A stretch of DNA of 64,000 nucleotides from Chloroflexota bacterium. GTDB lineage: Bacteria > Chloroflexota > Anaerolineae > Anaerolineales > Anaerolineaceae. Position numbers and translations under genes: made by a program. Shown here in pieces: positions 34,139 through 43,310 of the stretch. The stretch spans positions 1-64,000 of the forward strand of contig JAAZKE010000096.1 in the NCBI GenBank assembly GCA_012799995.1, read 5' to 3'. Within the stretch, counting starts at the first letter, position 1. Every line of letters starts with the position of its first letter. The notes under the pieces were generated by a model. It saw only the letters and a program-made list of their open reading frames with translations, had not been told where the DNA came from and made no database searches.

Positions 34139-35128
34139 TTAGTCCTTTTTCTTCCCTGCCAGTCCACCCAGGAACATCTGTCCCAGATAATCACCGAAAG
34201 TCGGAGCCTTGAAAGTGGATTGGGTTTCCTGTCGCCATTTTCCAGCTGTGTAGTCTGAGATCCAGCTTTCCCTCCCAGCCCAACCTTCCTTGAAAACGCC
34301 CACCAGCCCCTGTCGGTCGCCACTCTGAATCAGATCGCGCATCGATTTCAACTGAAAAACGTAGTCATTCATCAAACGCAGCGTATTGTCACGATTCCCC
34401 AGGATTTCGTCCGCCAGTTGCTCCGGCGTTCGCGGTTGACTGTCCAGCCGCGTCATGGCCGCAAACTGTTTACCAGCCATTTTGCGCGCCTCTTTCCAAC
34501 CTGTCTGAGCCAACGCTGCACCAAGCAGTGTTGAAGAGAGCAGCTTTGGTAGCGTATCGATCAAAGCGACCATCCCGTCCAATTCAGATGGATCGGTGAA
34601 AAAGTTGTATGCGCCCACCAGCGAAGCCAGGTCAGAAGCCAGTTTTACAACCGATGGATCGGTAGTCGCATCTGGAGCGATGATAAAGCTGCCGGATTTG
34701 AACAGGTCTTCATGAGCAGTGTGGTGTTCATCGCCAACTTCATCCAGATAGGATGCGTTGATTGCAGGGTATACGCCCAGATAATGGCTGGGCTCCTTAA
34801 GATACTGCGCTGCCAGCTGAGCGCCTTTTACCCGGTTCGGGCTGAAATCCAATACAGCAGCGTGCGGTTTCAGCTCTGGCCCGATCAGGCGTAATGTCTC
34901 TTCGATCTGATTGGCAGGGATCGCCAGCAGGACAATATCAGCACCGGCAGTTGCCGTGATGATCGGATGGATCACCTGATCGACAGCATCTTTCGCCAGG
35001 GCGTTCTCCTCGGCATATTTATGTAGATCAGAGCCGATACGTTTCAAATCAGCCTTTTGATAGCGCAATGCCAGCCCCAGCGAAGTGCCAATTTCTCCCA
35101 ACCCGATTATTGAAACCTGAACAGTCAT
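34139..35128 (-). CDS. Prephenate dehydrogenase-family protein
   Basis: The N-terminus has the NAD-binding 'SIIGLGEIGTSLGLAL', followed by 'ADIVLLAIPANQIEETL' and 'VLDFSPNRVKG', as in TyrA dehydrogenases. The C-terminal helical dimerisation region is present. TyrA makes 4-hydroxyphenylpyruvate or arogenate products in tyrosine synthesis. The central His motif is not the canonical 'HPMAG' ('LGVYPAINAS'), so the substrate may differ from prephenate. It overlaps the M50 gene upstream by 4 bp (ATGA), and the cluster continues to the GIY-YIG gene and era. Confidence 0.75.
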   Translation of the reverse strand: MTVQVSIIGLGEIGTSLGLALRYQKADLKRIGSDLHKYAEENALAKDAVDQVIHPIITATAGADIVLLAIPANQIEETLRLIGPELKPHAAVLDFSPNRVKGAQLAAQYLKEPSHYLGVYPAINASYLDEVGDEHHTAHEDLFKSGSFIIAPDATTDPSVVKLASDLASLVGAYNFFTDPSELDGMVALIDTLPKLLSSTLLGAALAQTGWKEARKMAGKQFAAMTRLDSQPRTPEQLADEILGNRDNTLRLMNDYVFQLKSMRDLIQSGDRQGLVGVFKEGWAGRESWISDYTAGKWRQETQSTFKAPTFGDYLGQMFLGGLAGKKKD

Positions 35129-35784
35129 AGTGATCTCCCCATCATCAAATTGAAAATTATGCGAACGATTTGAAATAAGCCATTGGTAAAGAAATGAATG
35201 CGCATATATGGTAACAGCATAAACAAAACCATCAGAATTTGCATACCGTGCGCCTGGATCCGATCCCAGGTTGGGCGCGCGCTGTATGGAATAAAATGTT
35301 CGACTACTTTTTCGCCATCCAGCGGTGCCAGCGGAATCAGATTAAACACGAAAAGGCTGATATTGATAATCACGAAATGCAGGAAGAAGTAGGATAAATA
35401 CCCCCAAACGCCTCCCAGCATGGTGCCTGCGCCAGCCTTGATAACCCATTTGTAAATCAACGCCCCAATCCCCGCCAGCGCCAGATTGGAAGCAGGCCCC
35501 GCAAAGGCTATCCACATCAAACCGGATTTATTTTTTCTTTGAATGATCCCGGGCGAGATGTTTACCGGCTTAGCCCAGCCAAACCCGGTCAGCAGCAGCA
35601 TTAAAGAGCCAAAGGGATCAAGATGCTTTAACGGGTTCAAGGTGATTCGCCCTTCCTGACGAGGCAGTGGATCGCCATAGTGATCTGCCAGCAAGGCATG
35701 AGATAACTCATGAACGGTAAAAGCAATCATTAAAATGACCAGCCTTGAGAGCAGAGCCGGCAGGTTAAACGAATTCATGAGCAT
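35125..35784 (-). CDS. Site-2 protease family zinc metalloprotease (M50)
   Basis: The active-site 'HELSH' lies in a membrane helix ('[17 protein letters not shown]') and the second ligand region is '[11 protein letters not shown]'. Five to six hydrophobic segments and no PDZ domain place it in the compact M50B group (219 residues). These enzymes cut transmembrane substrates; the target is unknown. ATG 35778 or 35784 could be the start. It is first in the ATGA-linked chain M50, TyrA-like, GIY-YIG, era. Confidence 0.9.
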   Translation of the reverse strand: MLMNSFNLPALLSRLVILMIAFTVHELSHALLADHYGDPLPRQEGRITLNPLKHLDPFGSLMLLLTGFGWAKPVNISPGIIQRKNKSGLMWIAFAGPASNLALAGIGALIYKWVIKAGAGTMLGGVWGYLSYFFLHFVIINISLFVFNLIPLAPLDGEKVVEHFIPYSARPTWDRIQAHGMQILMVLFMLLPYMRIHFFTNGLFQIVRIIFNLMMGRSL

Positions 35785-35882
35785 GGAAAAATTATATCAT
35801 TCGAGAAAGAACAGCCCCTTGCCTTGTCGAAGAACCTGTTGGCGTTCTGGTCAGACATGCCTGAATCTCTTATAATAAGGGC

Positions 35883-36104
35883 GTGGACAAACAATACCAA
35901 CTTGATGATCTGATCACGCTGAAAAAACCTCATCCCTGCGGTTCTGTGCAGTGGAAAGTAGTGCGGCTGGGTGCGGAAATTGGGCTGGAATGCCTGAAAT
36001 GCAAGCATCGGGTGCTTTTAAGTCGGCGTGAGCTGGCGCGTAAAATGAAAGGGCAGCCGATTCACACTGAGTCCACGACCGGAGAAAACCCATGCCAATC
36101 CTGA
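35883..36104 (+). CDS. DUF951 family protein
   Basis: A 73-residue protein with the family core '[25 protein letters not shown]' and '[15 protein letters not shown]'. Three cysteines suggest a small zinc-binding fold. The start is GTG 35883. The family is widespread in Firmicutes and Chloroflexota, often beside translation-related genes, and its role is unknown. It overlaps tsaE by 13 bp and opens the tsaE-tsaB-rimI-UDG operon. Confidence 0.88.
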   Translation: MDKQYQLDDLITLKKPHPCGSVQWKVVRLGAEIGLECLKCKHRVLLSRRELARKMKGQPIHTESTTGENPCQS

Positions 36105-36586
36105 ACGAAAACGCATTGGAAGTATTCAGCCGCAGCGCTGATCAAACCCGTCGTTTTGGGATGCGCCTGGGCAGATATTTGAAAGTGGGCGATCTCATTT
36201 GCCTGAATGGCGAACTGGGCAGCGGTAAAACCACCTTCATCCAGGGAATTGCACAGGGATGGGGCAGCATTGACCCTGCCACCAGCCCGACTTTTGTTTT
36301 GATCAACGAATATCAACGCATGGATCGTTCGCTGTTGTTTCACATGGACGCGTACCGCATCGGCAGTAATCCGGAAGCTGAGGAACTGGACCTGGACAGA
36401 ATGCTGCAGGAAGGGGCGCTTTTGATCGAATGGGCAGAGAGAATTGACCGCGTGCTGCCCAAAGAACGACTGGGAATTGACCTCTATTGGATAGCTGATG
36501 AACAGCGCAGGCTCTTTTTTACGCCTGAAGGCGAGCGATATCGAGAACTTACCCGGGCTTTTCGTCAAAATGCTTTCGGAGTATGA
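36092..36586 (+). CDS. tsaE: tRNA threonylcarbamoyladenosine biosynthesis ATPase TsaE
   Basis: The P-loop '[19 protein letters not shown]' and '[10 protein letters not shown]' are TsaE signatures, with 'HMDAYRI' and 'LLIEWAERI' following. It is a 164-residue ATPase that resets the TsaB-TsaD complex during t6A37 synthesis. GGAG precedes ATG by 7 bases. tsaB follows directly; tsaD and tsaC are not in the window. Confidence 0.95.
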   Translation: MPILNENALEVFSRSADQTRRFGMRLGRYLKVGDLICLNGELGSGKTTFIQGIAQGWGSIDPATSPTFVLINEYQRMDRSLLFHMDAYRIGSNPEAEELDLDRMLQEGALLIEWAERIDRVLPKERLGIDLYWIADEQRRLFFTPEGERYRELTRAFRQNAFGV

Positions 36587-36596
36587 TAAAGAAACT

Positions 36597-37265
36597 ATGT
36601 TGCTCGCGATAGATACTTCAACAGCTACAATCGGGCTCGCCATATATGATGGCAGCTCAGTGATTGGGGAAACCGCCTGGACCGCTGGCAACCATCACAC
36701 CATGACGCTGGCTCCGGCGGTGTTGCGCCTTTGTGAATCAGTTGATCTCAATTTTGAGCATATCAAAGGATTTGGTATCGCGCTGGGGCCGGGATCATTC
36801 ACCAGTTTACGGGTAGGACTTTCCTTCGTAAAGGGAATGGCTTTGGGCCTGAATGTGCCGATTATCGGTGTGCCGACATTGGATATTCTGGCAGCTGCGC
36901 AGCCGCGTTCGACATTACCTCTGTGTGCTGTGCTACAGGCAGGACGGAATCGGATTGCCACGCAGTATTATCGTTATGAAAAGAAAAAATGGGTGAGCCA
37001 GGGAGAGCTGAACGTCTTCAGCCTTGAGGAGTTTGCGCAATCTATCCAGAATCCAACGCTGGTAAGCGGAGAACTGACTGCCGAATTCCGCACCTTTTTA
37101 CGCCGTAACAATCGCGATATCCGGATGGCAACGCCAGCGATGTGCCTGCGACGGACCGGTTTTCTGGCGGAAATCGCCTGGCAGGGGCTGGTGAAAGGAA
37201 GAATTAACCCTCCTTCCGAGTTAGCCCCGATCTATCTGCATACGAAAGGATCGCTGGCGGTCTAA
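36597..37265 (+). CDS. tsaB: tRNA threonylcarbamoyladenosine biosynthesis protein TsaB
   Basis: The protein begins 'MLLAIDTSTATIGLAIYDG', the ASKHA-fold start shared by TsaB. It continues with 'GFGIALGPGSFTSLRVGLSFVKGMALG', the family's signature loop. TsaB is the non-catalytic partner of TsaD. ATG 36597 is preferred because the conserved start begins there and GGAG (36578-36581) lies upstream; the frame is open earlier inside tsaE. The length of 222 residues is normal. Confidence 0.93.
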   Translation: MLLAIDTSTATIGLAIYDGSSVIGETAWTAGNHHTMTLAPAVLRLCESVDLNFEHIKGFGIALGPGSFTSLRVGLSFVKGMALGLNVPIIGVPTLDILAAAQPRSTLPLCAVLQAGRNRIATQYYRYEKKKWVSQGELNVFSLEEFAQSIQNPTLVSGELTAEFRTFLRRNNRDIRMATPAMCLRRTGFLAEIAWQGLVKGRINPPSELAPIYLHTKGSLAV

Positions 37266-37271
37266 CGCGCT

Positions 37272-37778
37272 ATGGAGGCGCTGTCATTTCAGATCAGGAG
37301 GATGCAGGAAGAAGATATTCAGCGCGTGATGGAAATTGAACGTGCTTCCTCCGAGCTGATTTGGCCGGAGAACTCCTATCGCTTTGAATTGCGCGAAAAC
37401 AACGCGGAACGGGCATGGGTGGCATATGAGTCGGGCGGGCTGGTGATTGGGTTTGTGATGTTGTGGCTTATCCTGGATGAGATGCACGTCCCCAATTTCG
37501 CAGTTTTACCTGAGTTCAGAAGGCAAGGAGTCGGATTTGGGTTGCTGAGCAACGGTCTTGCTCAAGGGTGGTATGAGGGAGCGCGCTGTTCCTTTCTGGA
37601 AGTACGATCGGGAAACCGCGCCGCAATAGGGTTATATAAAAAGTTGGGGTTTGAGCAGGTGAGCGTACGAAAAGGCTATTATCAGAATAACCGGGAGGAC
37701 GCGCTCCTGATGAATCTGGACCAAAATGGGTACCAAAATTTTATGGACAAATGGGGGATGCAATGGAAGACAAACTGA
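37272..37778 (+). CDS. rimI: Ribosomal-protein-alanine N-acetyltransferase RimI-like (GNAT)
   Basis: A GNAT fold with the acetyl-CoA loop 'VLPEFRRQGVGFGLLSNGL', then 'FLEVRSGNRAAIGLYKKLGFEQVSVRKGYY' and 'DALLMNLD', closely as in RimI. RimI acetylates the N-terminus of ribosomal protein S18. Its place after tsaE-tsaB is the common bacterial order. It lies 6 bp after tsaB and overlaps the UDG gene. Confidence 0.9.
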   Translation: MEALSFQIRRMQEEDIQRVMEIERASSELIWPENSYRFELRENNAERAWVAYESGGLVIGFVMLWLILDEMHVPNFAVLPEFRRQGVGFGLLSNGLAQGWYEGARCSFLEVRSGNRAAIGLYKKLGFEQVSVRKGYYQNNREDALLMNLDQNGYQNFMDKWGMQWKTN

Positions 37779-38428
37779 CACGGATGAAATCACTCGCCGA
37801 GAGAGTTTCTGCCTGCAGCGCCTGTCAATTGCATCTGTCGCGAAAAAAGTCAGTCCCCGGTGAAGGCAATATCGAGACCAGGATCATGCTGATTGGCGAA
37901 GGGCCGGGCATGAATGAAAATGAAACCGGACGTCCTTTTGTAGGACAGGCGGGCAATTTTCTAAACGAGCTGCTGGGCGCCGCCAAATTAAAACGCAGCG
38001 ATGTCTTCATCACCAACGTGGTCAAGTGTCGTCCGCCAGCAAACCGTGATCCACTGCCGGAAGAGCTGATGGCCTGCAATCAATACCTGGAAGAACAGAT
38101 TCAGCTGATTGACCCGCTGATCATCGTCACCCTGGGTCGGTATTCGATGGGGCGTTTCTTTCCGCTGCAACGCATCAGTTCCATTCATGGCCAGGCTACC
38201 TGGATCAACGACAGGTATATCGTACCGATGTTCCACCCGGCTGCGGCACTGCATCAACCGAATCTCCGTGACATCGTATTGCGGGATTTCGCAAAAATTC
38301 CCCAATACCTTCAAGAGGCGCTTGCTGCTGCGGAAAAAGCCGTTTCAGAGGAAGCAGATACAGATGCAGATGCTTCACAATCCCCAACATCATCGCAGGA
38401 CAATGGCGTTCAATTGTCTCTCTTCTGA
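37763..38428 (+). CDS. Family 4 uracil-DNA glycosylase (4Fe-4S)
   Basis: The motifs 'GEGPGMNENETGRPFVGQAG' and 'NVVKCRPPANRDP' define family 4 UDG. The four cluster cysteines are the CxxC in 'CSACQLH', one in 'VKCRPP' and one in 'MACNQYL'. 'MFHPAAALHQPNLR' holds the second active-site region. It removes uracil from DNA. ATG 37763 with GGGGGA just upstream is preferred; ATG 37751 adds four residues. The C-terminus carries an extra Glu/Ala/Ser-rich tail of ~30 residues. Confidence 0.93.
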   Translation: MEDKLTRMKSLAERVSACSACQLHLSRKKSVPGEGNIETRIMLIGEGPGMNENETGRPFVGQAGNFLNELLGAAKLKRSDVFITNVVKCRPPANRDPLPEELMACNQYLEEQIQLIDPLIIVTLGRYSMGRFFPLQRISSIHGQATWINDRYIVPMFHPAAALHQPNLRDIVLRDFAKIPQYLQEALAAAEKAVSEEADTDADASQSPTSSQDNGVQLSLF

Positions 38429-38450
38429 TTGGATACCAGGAAACCTCAAA

Positions 38451-38543
38451 ATGATCTCAACTGTAAATGAAAAAACTATAACCGAAAACCTGTCCCTGGA
38501 CAGCATCTGGAATCGTTTTATTGAGGGGAAGAGATCACGATGA
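38451..38543 (+). CDS. Possible 30-residue peptide ahead of the glycosyltransferase gene
   Basis: ATG 38451 is preceded by AGGA (38437-38440) and opens a 30-codon frame rich in charged and polar residues. Its TGA overlaps the start of the glycosyltransferase gene (ATGA). No homologue is recognised. It may be a coupling leader for the downstream gene or chance. Confidence 0.3.
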   Translation: MISTVNEKTITENLSLDSIWNRFIEGKRSR

Positions 38544-39658
38544 AAGTGCTGTTGGTCGCCAATACGGATTGGTATCTCTATAACTTTCGGATCGATTTAG
38601 CCTGTCATTTAAAATCCCAGGGGTGGGACGTCGTTTTGGTTGCCCCCAAAGGAAAATACAGCGAACGTTTTAAAGAGCTCGGGTTCCGCTATATCCCGCT
38701 GGAGTTCTCACGCAAAGGAATTAACCCGCTGCAGGAGCTGGCAACACTCCGCCATTTTGAAAAGATCTATGATCAGGAAAAACCGGATCTGGTGCATCAG
38801 TTCACGATTAAATGCGTCATTTATGGTTCACTGGCTGCAAAAAGGATCGGAATCATTCCGATTGTCAATTCAATCACAGGACTGGGCTTCATCTATGTCA
38901 GCGAGGGTCTGATTGCCCGTAGCCTGCGTAAAATCGTGAACCCGCTCTATCGAAAAGCACTCAAAGGCACCCAGGTGATCTTTGAAAACTCCGATGACGC
39001 TGCCCTGTTTTTGGAAAGGAAATTCGTCACGCCTGACCAGGTCAATATAATCCTCGGCACCGGCATCGATACCAAAAAGTTTAAACCGATCCCGCCACCG
39101 GAATCCGTTCCTCTGGTGATTCTGCCTTCGCGTTTGCTTTGGGATAAAGGGGTGGGCGAATTTGTGGAAGCCGCTACCATGATCCGTTCCAAAGGCATCA
39201 ATGCGCGTTTCGCTCTGGTTGGCAAAAAAGATGAAGGAAATCCTTCCAGCATTTCTTTTGAACAGTTGACCCAATGGCAAAAGGAGGGCAACGTCGAATG
39301 GTGGGGCTGGCAGGAAGATATCCTGACGACGCTTTCGCTTTCGGACATCGTCTGTCTGCCATCCTACCGTGAAGGATTGCCCAAAGTCCTGATTGAGGCC
39401 GCTTCCTGCAGTCGTCCTATCGTTACCACCGATACCGCTGGCTGCCGCGAAGTCGTGGCTAATGGGGTAAATGGCTACCTGGTGCCGGTGAAAAATGCAG
39501 CTGAACTGGCTGCTGCCCTCGAAAAACTGTTGCTTGACCCTGTCTTGCGGAAAAAAATGGGGCAAGCTGGCAGGAAACGGGCAGTTGAGCTGTTCGCCAA
39601 CGAAAAAGTGAACAACCAGATTGAAGCCGTTTACCAGAAAGGGCTTTCTCTGCGATGA
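38540..39658 (+). CDS. Glycosyltransferase family 4 (GT-B)
   Basis: A two-domain GT4: an N-terminal acceptor domain ('YLYNFRIDLACHLKSQGWDVVLVAP', 'DLVHQFTIKCVIYGSLAAKR') and a C-terminal nucleotide-sugar domain with 'ILGTGIDTKKF', 'SRLLWDKGVGEF', 'LPSYREGLPKVLIEAASCSRPIV' (the E-x7-E region) and 'GCREVV'. It resembles PglA/WbnK-like enzymes that extend undecaprenyl-linked glycans in the cytoplasm. It overlaps the WecA-like gene by 4 bp (ATGA), which suggests that it adds the second sugar to the lipid carrier. Confidence 0.9.
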   Translation: MKVLLVANTDWYLYNFRIDLACHLKSQGWDVVLVAPKGKYSERFKELGFRYIPLEFSRKGINPLQELATLRHFEKIYDQEKPDLVHQFTIKCVIYGSLAAKRIGIIPIVNSITGLGFIYVSEGLIARSLRKIVNPLYRKALKGTQVIFENSDDAALFLERKFVTPDQVNIILGTGIDTKKFKPIPPPESVPLVILPSRLLWDKGVGEFVEAATMIRSKGINARFALVGKKDEGNPSSISFEQLTQWQKEGNVEWWGWQEDILTTLSLSDIVCLPSYREGLPKVLIEAASCSRPIVTTDTAGCREVVANGVNGYLVPVKNAAELAAALEKLLLDPVLRKKMGQAGRKRAVELFANEKVNNQIEAVYQKGLSLR

Positions 39659-40743
39659 CCCTGGAATCTGGTACAGCAGGCAAGATCTTTGAGACGATCG
39701 CAATCAGCTTCTTTGTAAGCCTGTTGCTGGTCCCACTGTTGACCAGATTCGCCATTAAAGTGAGATTGGTCGATGTCCCGAACAGTGCACCGCACAAACT
39801 TCATACCCGCATTATTCCCATCAGTGGGGGACTCACCTATGCGATTACGCTCATAATCACCTCTCTGACGATACTGGATCATTTGGGGAATCAGCTGCAA
39901 TCACTGTTGATTGCGGCATTGCTGATATTTCTTTTTGGTCTGTGGGATGATTTTCACCCGCTTTCTGTTCAAATGAAACTCGTTGGTCAGTTCGCAGGCG
40001 CAATTTTACTTTTCGTGTTGGGAGTTCGTGTTCGTGTGTTTGATACGCTTGGCCTGTTGCTATCGCTTTCACCAACAATAATTTATATATTAAATCTCCT
40101 AACCACCTTGATATGGCTGGTGTTCATCACCAACGCCTACAACCTGGTCGACAGCATGGATGGATTGATGATCGGTCTTTCCAACATCGCGTTGATCTTT
40201 TTCCTGCTGGCTTCGATCGATTCGCATCAAATTTCGCTGGCGCTGCTGTGCGCGGCGATGCTTGGGGCTGGAGTGGTGATCAACTTTTTCAATTCCTCAC
40301 CGGGATTTATCTTTATGGGTGATTCCGGTGCGCAGATGATCGGTTTTCTGTTGGGAGCAATTGCGATCCTTTATGACCCACCTGAACGCCTCCAATTGAG
40401 CACCTGGTTCATGCCGGTGCTGCTGCTCGCCGTTCCGATTTTCGACTCTGTGCTGGTAATCATTTCCCGACTTCGAAAAAAACAGCATATCTACAGCGCC
40501 GGACTGGATCATACCTATCATCGGCTGACCCATCTGGGACTGTCTTCCGTCCAGTCGGTTCAGCTGATGCAGCTGACAGCGATTGGGTTGGAGATTCTGG
40601 CCTTTTTTGCCATCTCGCAGGATCCTCTGACCGCCAATATCATGTTTTTGCTGATTGTGATCCTCGGAATTCTTGCCATCATCCTGCTTGAAAGTAACAT
40701 CCCTTGGAAAATCAAAATCTTATCTCACAACAAAAACGACTGA
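39655..40743 (+). CDS. WecA/TagO-like undecaprenyl-phosphate sugar-1-phosphate transferase
   Basis: About eleven membrane helices with the polyprenyl-phosphate transferase motifs: 'LVDVPNSAPHKLHT' and 'GGLTY', 'GLWDDF', 'NAYNLVDSMDGL' and 'FMGDSGAQMIGF', and a cytoplasmic 'DHTYHRL' loop. This is the WecA/MraY group, and the HTYHRL loop favours WecA over MraY. It loads GlcNAc-1-P or a similar sugar phosphate on undecaprenyl phosphate to start a surface glycan. Coupled to the GT4 upstream; the large membrane protein gene overlaps its 3' end by 40 bp. Confidence 0.92.
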   Translation: MTLESGTAGKIFETIAISFFVSLLLVPLLTRFAIKVRLVDVPNSAPHKLHTRIIPISGGLTYAITLIITSLTILDHLGNQLQSLLIAALLIFLFGLWDDFHPLSVQMKLVGQFAGAILLFVLGVRVRVFDTLGLLLSLSPTIIYILNLLTTLIWLVFITNAYNLVDSMDGLMIGLSNIALIFFLLASIDSHQISLALLCAAMLGAGVVINFFNSSPGFIFMGDSGAQMIGFLLGAIAILYDPPERLQLSTWFMPVLLLAVPIFDSVLVIISRLRKKQHIYSAGLDHTYHRLTHLGLSSVQSVQLMQLTAIGLEILAFFAISQDPLTANIMFLLIVILGILAIILLESNIPWKIKILSHNKND

Positions 40744-43310
40744 TCGTTACAGTTTATTTTTTGCTGCTGTCGCTCGTTGCCGCGTTTGCGCTGACAATGC
40801 TGTGGAAGATTCCGAGCGGTGTCAGCCAGTCATCTGGGCTTGGGTTTTCACCAAGCCGCATGGCAATGCTGGCAGGATTGATGCTTGCCGGAATTGGTTC
40901 TTTCATCTTGTTTTTACTGAGCCTCAGAAAGAAAGGATTGCCGCGTTTCATCGCGTTTATTCAAGGGGGTAACAATACCCGCTTGAGCGAATTGCTTTGG
41001 ATAGGGTGTATCCTGAGTTTGCCCTTTCTGCTGATGCCACTTGAGCAGTTCGGTTCCGCTGCTGCGATTGTCGAAAGGTTGCGACCCTTTTTCCTGCTTT
41101 TAAGTTGGAGCTGTGCATCCGGTCTGGCGTTGGTGAGGATTCTGCTCTCGGACTGGTCTGTTGGCTCAGTCTCAGGGCTATCTGACAAACCGTTCCTGGT
41201 TTTCTGCGCACTTTTCCTAGCATCGGTCGCTTTTATCGCATTGTCTGGATGGGGAGTTTCCTCTGCCACTGAAGTCTGGTACGACAATGCTATACCGTTA
41301 CTGCCTCAGCAAATTGCATTAGTTCTGCTGCTGGTCTTGATTCTGATCGGGGTGATCAACCAGACCTGTCTGCGCATGTTACACAACCGCTGGTTTTGGT
41401 TCTTTTTCATTTGGGCGCTCGCAGCTGCCTTATGGCAGGCTGTGCCAATGCGACGTCATTTCTTCGCCCCGGGCCCCTACCCGCCGGATAACCAGTTTTA
41501 CCCTTACTCCGATGCGATGGGGAATGACCTGGCTGCACAGAGCGCGTTGGCGGGTCTGAGTTTTAACTTTGGCAGAATAGTTTTAAAACCGGTTGTAAGT
41601 TACGTGATCTACCTGTTCACCTTGTTAAGCGGAAACCAGATGAACGCAACCCTGACGATTCAAAGCGCAATGTTCGGGGTCTTACCAGCGCTGCTGTTCC
41701 TGTTCGTATCGGGAGAAATAACGGTTTTGGCTGGTCTGATCGCAGCCGGGCTGCAGATTGCTCATGAAATCAACGCCCTGAACAGTGACACGGTATTGAC
41801 CGTGCATTCAAAACTCGAAATGAGCGAATTTCTGGCAGAAATTCTGTTTCTGTCGTTCGCCTGGTCAGTTTTCAAGTGGCTCAAAAACAACGCCAATTCG
41901 CGCGTTTACGCTGTCACAGCCGGAGGAATTCTGGCATTGTTGGTATTCACGCGCTTTAACTTCGTAGCGATGTTGCCAGCTGTGCTTCCACTGAGTTTGA
42001 TTGTTCTCCGGAAAAATCTGAAACGCTGGGCAGGTACTTCACTGCTGTTTGTAGGAGCATTTTTGCTGGCACTCTCCCCCTGGCTGATTCGGTCATACCA
42101 GATCACCGGGAAAATCGCACCCGAGATTTTTGATTCCTTCCAGGCGGTGGTTGTCGATCAGCGACTGAGTCTAATCGCGGTACCAGAACCGATTCAACCA
42201 ATCACAGAGCCTGCGGAAACTCCGAGTAGAGAAGTCGTTCCCACCACACAATTTCCGGTAAATAAAGAAGATGTTGCCAAAACAGAAACCATTGGCAGGC
42301 AACCTGCGCTGAAAATCTCTCCGCTCTTTGACACGATTTCTAATCATGCACTTCACAACCTGAGTGCGCTGTTATTTGTACTGCCGCATCAGGTCAGCTG
42401 GGAATCCCTGAGAACCATCTATCAGTCAGAAGATTCCCTGTGGCGGGCACACTGGAATGGGAAGTTGACATTCCCGCAAATGCTGATGCTGCTGCTGAAC
42501 GGAGTGGTTCTCAGCGCCAGCTTGGCTTTCTTATGGAAAAAGTTCCGCTGGCAGGGAATGACGGTCCTATATCTGACAATCGTGTACGCAGCTGCGCTTG
42601 GGATTGCACGAACCTCAGGCGGACGTTACCTGGTTCCGATGAACTGGAGTGTGATTTATCTCTATGCGATTGGGCTGGGAGCATTCCTCAAAGGCGAAAC
42701 CACAGATCAGCTGATTGCGAAGGGTTCTACTGAATCTACCGTCGAAATCACCAAGCCCATTCGGGCTGTCTGGCTGCCATTGATTACGCTGGCTTTCGCC
42801 GGAGTATATTTTTCCATGATCGTCATTGAGAAGGTTACGCCCCCAACCATCGTAGAAAAATCCGAAGGACAGCTTCTCCAGCAGCTCTCCATCTTTTCAG
42901 AGTCGGAAGATATCGTCTCTGACCTGTCTACCGCCGTCGAGGAGGGAAAGGTGCAGATCTATTCCGGCAAGGCGCTGTATTCGCGTTTTTATTACTTCAA
43001 TCAGGGCGAATCAGGCAACGATGCAGCCTTTGTTCCGCAGCCCTATTCACGTTGGATATTTCGCTTAATGCAGCCTGACGGTTTTGCAGATGTGGTGCTG
43101 CCAACCGATCAGATTCCTGAATCGATGCCAAATGCCAGTGATGTAATAGTGTTGGGTTGTCTGAATAAAGAAAAAGGATTGATTGACGCGCTGGCTGTCT
43201 TCGTGGAGCCATCCAACGTTGAAAAATCAGCCTATTATCGACAACCGGAACATCCTGCTGCCTGTCCGCTGGCTGAACCGGTGTGCCCGGCAACTGACGA
43301 ATGTTATTAA
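40704..43310 (+). CDS. Large polytopic membrane protein, GT-C glycosyltransferase candidate
   Basis: An 868-residue protein. The first ~480 residues hold ten or more hydrophobic helices. A loop 'FFAPGPYPPDNQFYPYSDAMGNDLAAQSAL' resembles the acidic first loop of PMT/GT39-like enzymes. More helices and a long soluble C-terminal region follow. It likely transfers a lipid-linked sugar on the outer face, but no family can be fixed. The start is TTG 40704, inside the WecA-like gene; no ATG or GTG precedes the first helix. The end overlaps the convergent GT4 gene by 4 bp. Confidence 0.65.
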   Translation: MENQNLISQQKRLIVTVYFLLLSLVAAFALTMLWKIPSGVSQSSGLGFSPSRMAMLAGLMLAGIGSFILFLLSLRKKGLPRFIAFIQGGNNTRLSELLWIGCILSLPFLLMPLEQFGSAAAIVERLRPFFLLLSWSCASGLALVRILLSDWSVGSVSGLSDKPFLVFCALFLASVAFIALSGWGVSSATEVWYDNAIPLLPQQIALVLLLVLILIGVINQTCLRMLHNRWFWFFFIWALAAALWQAVPMRRHFFAPGPYPPDNQFYPYSDAMGNDLAAQSALAGLSFNFGRIVLKPVVSYVIYLFTLLSGNQMNATLTIQSAMFGVLPALLFLFVSGEITVLAGLIAAGLQIAHEINALNSDTVLTVHSKLEMSEFLAEILFLSFAWSVFKWLKNNANSRVYAVTAGGILALLVFTRFNFVAMLPAVLPLSLIVLRKNLKRWAGTSLLFVGAFLLALSPWLIRSYQITGKIAPEIFDSFQAVVVDQRLSLIAVPEPIQPITEPAETPSREVVPTTQFPVNKEDVAKTETIGRQPALKISPLFDTISNHALHNLSALLFVLPHQVSWESLRTIYQSEDSLWRAHWNGKLTFPQMLMLLLNGVVLSASLAFLWKKFRWQGMTVLYLTIVYAAALGIARTSGGRYLVPMNWSVIYLYAIGLGAFLKGETTDQLIAKGSTESTVEITKPIRAVWLPLITLAFAGVYFSMIVIEKVTPPTIVEKSEGQLLQQLSIFSESEDIVSDLSTAVEEGKVQIYSGKALYSRFYYFNQGESGNDAAFVPQPYSRWIFRLMQPDGFADVVLPTDQIPESMPNASDVIVLGCLNKEKGLIDALAVFVEPSNVEKSAYYRQPEHPAACPLAEPVCPATDECY

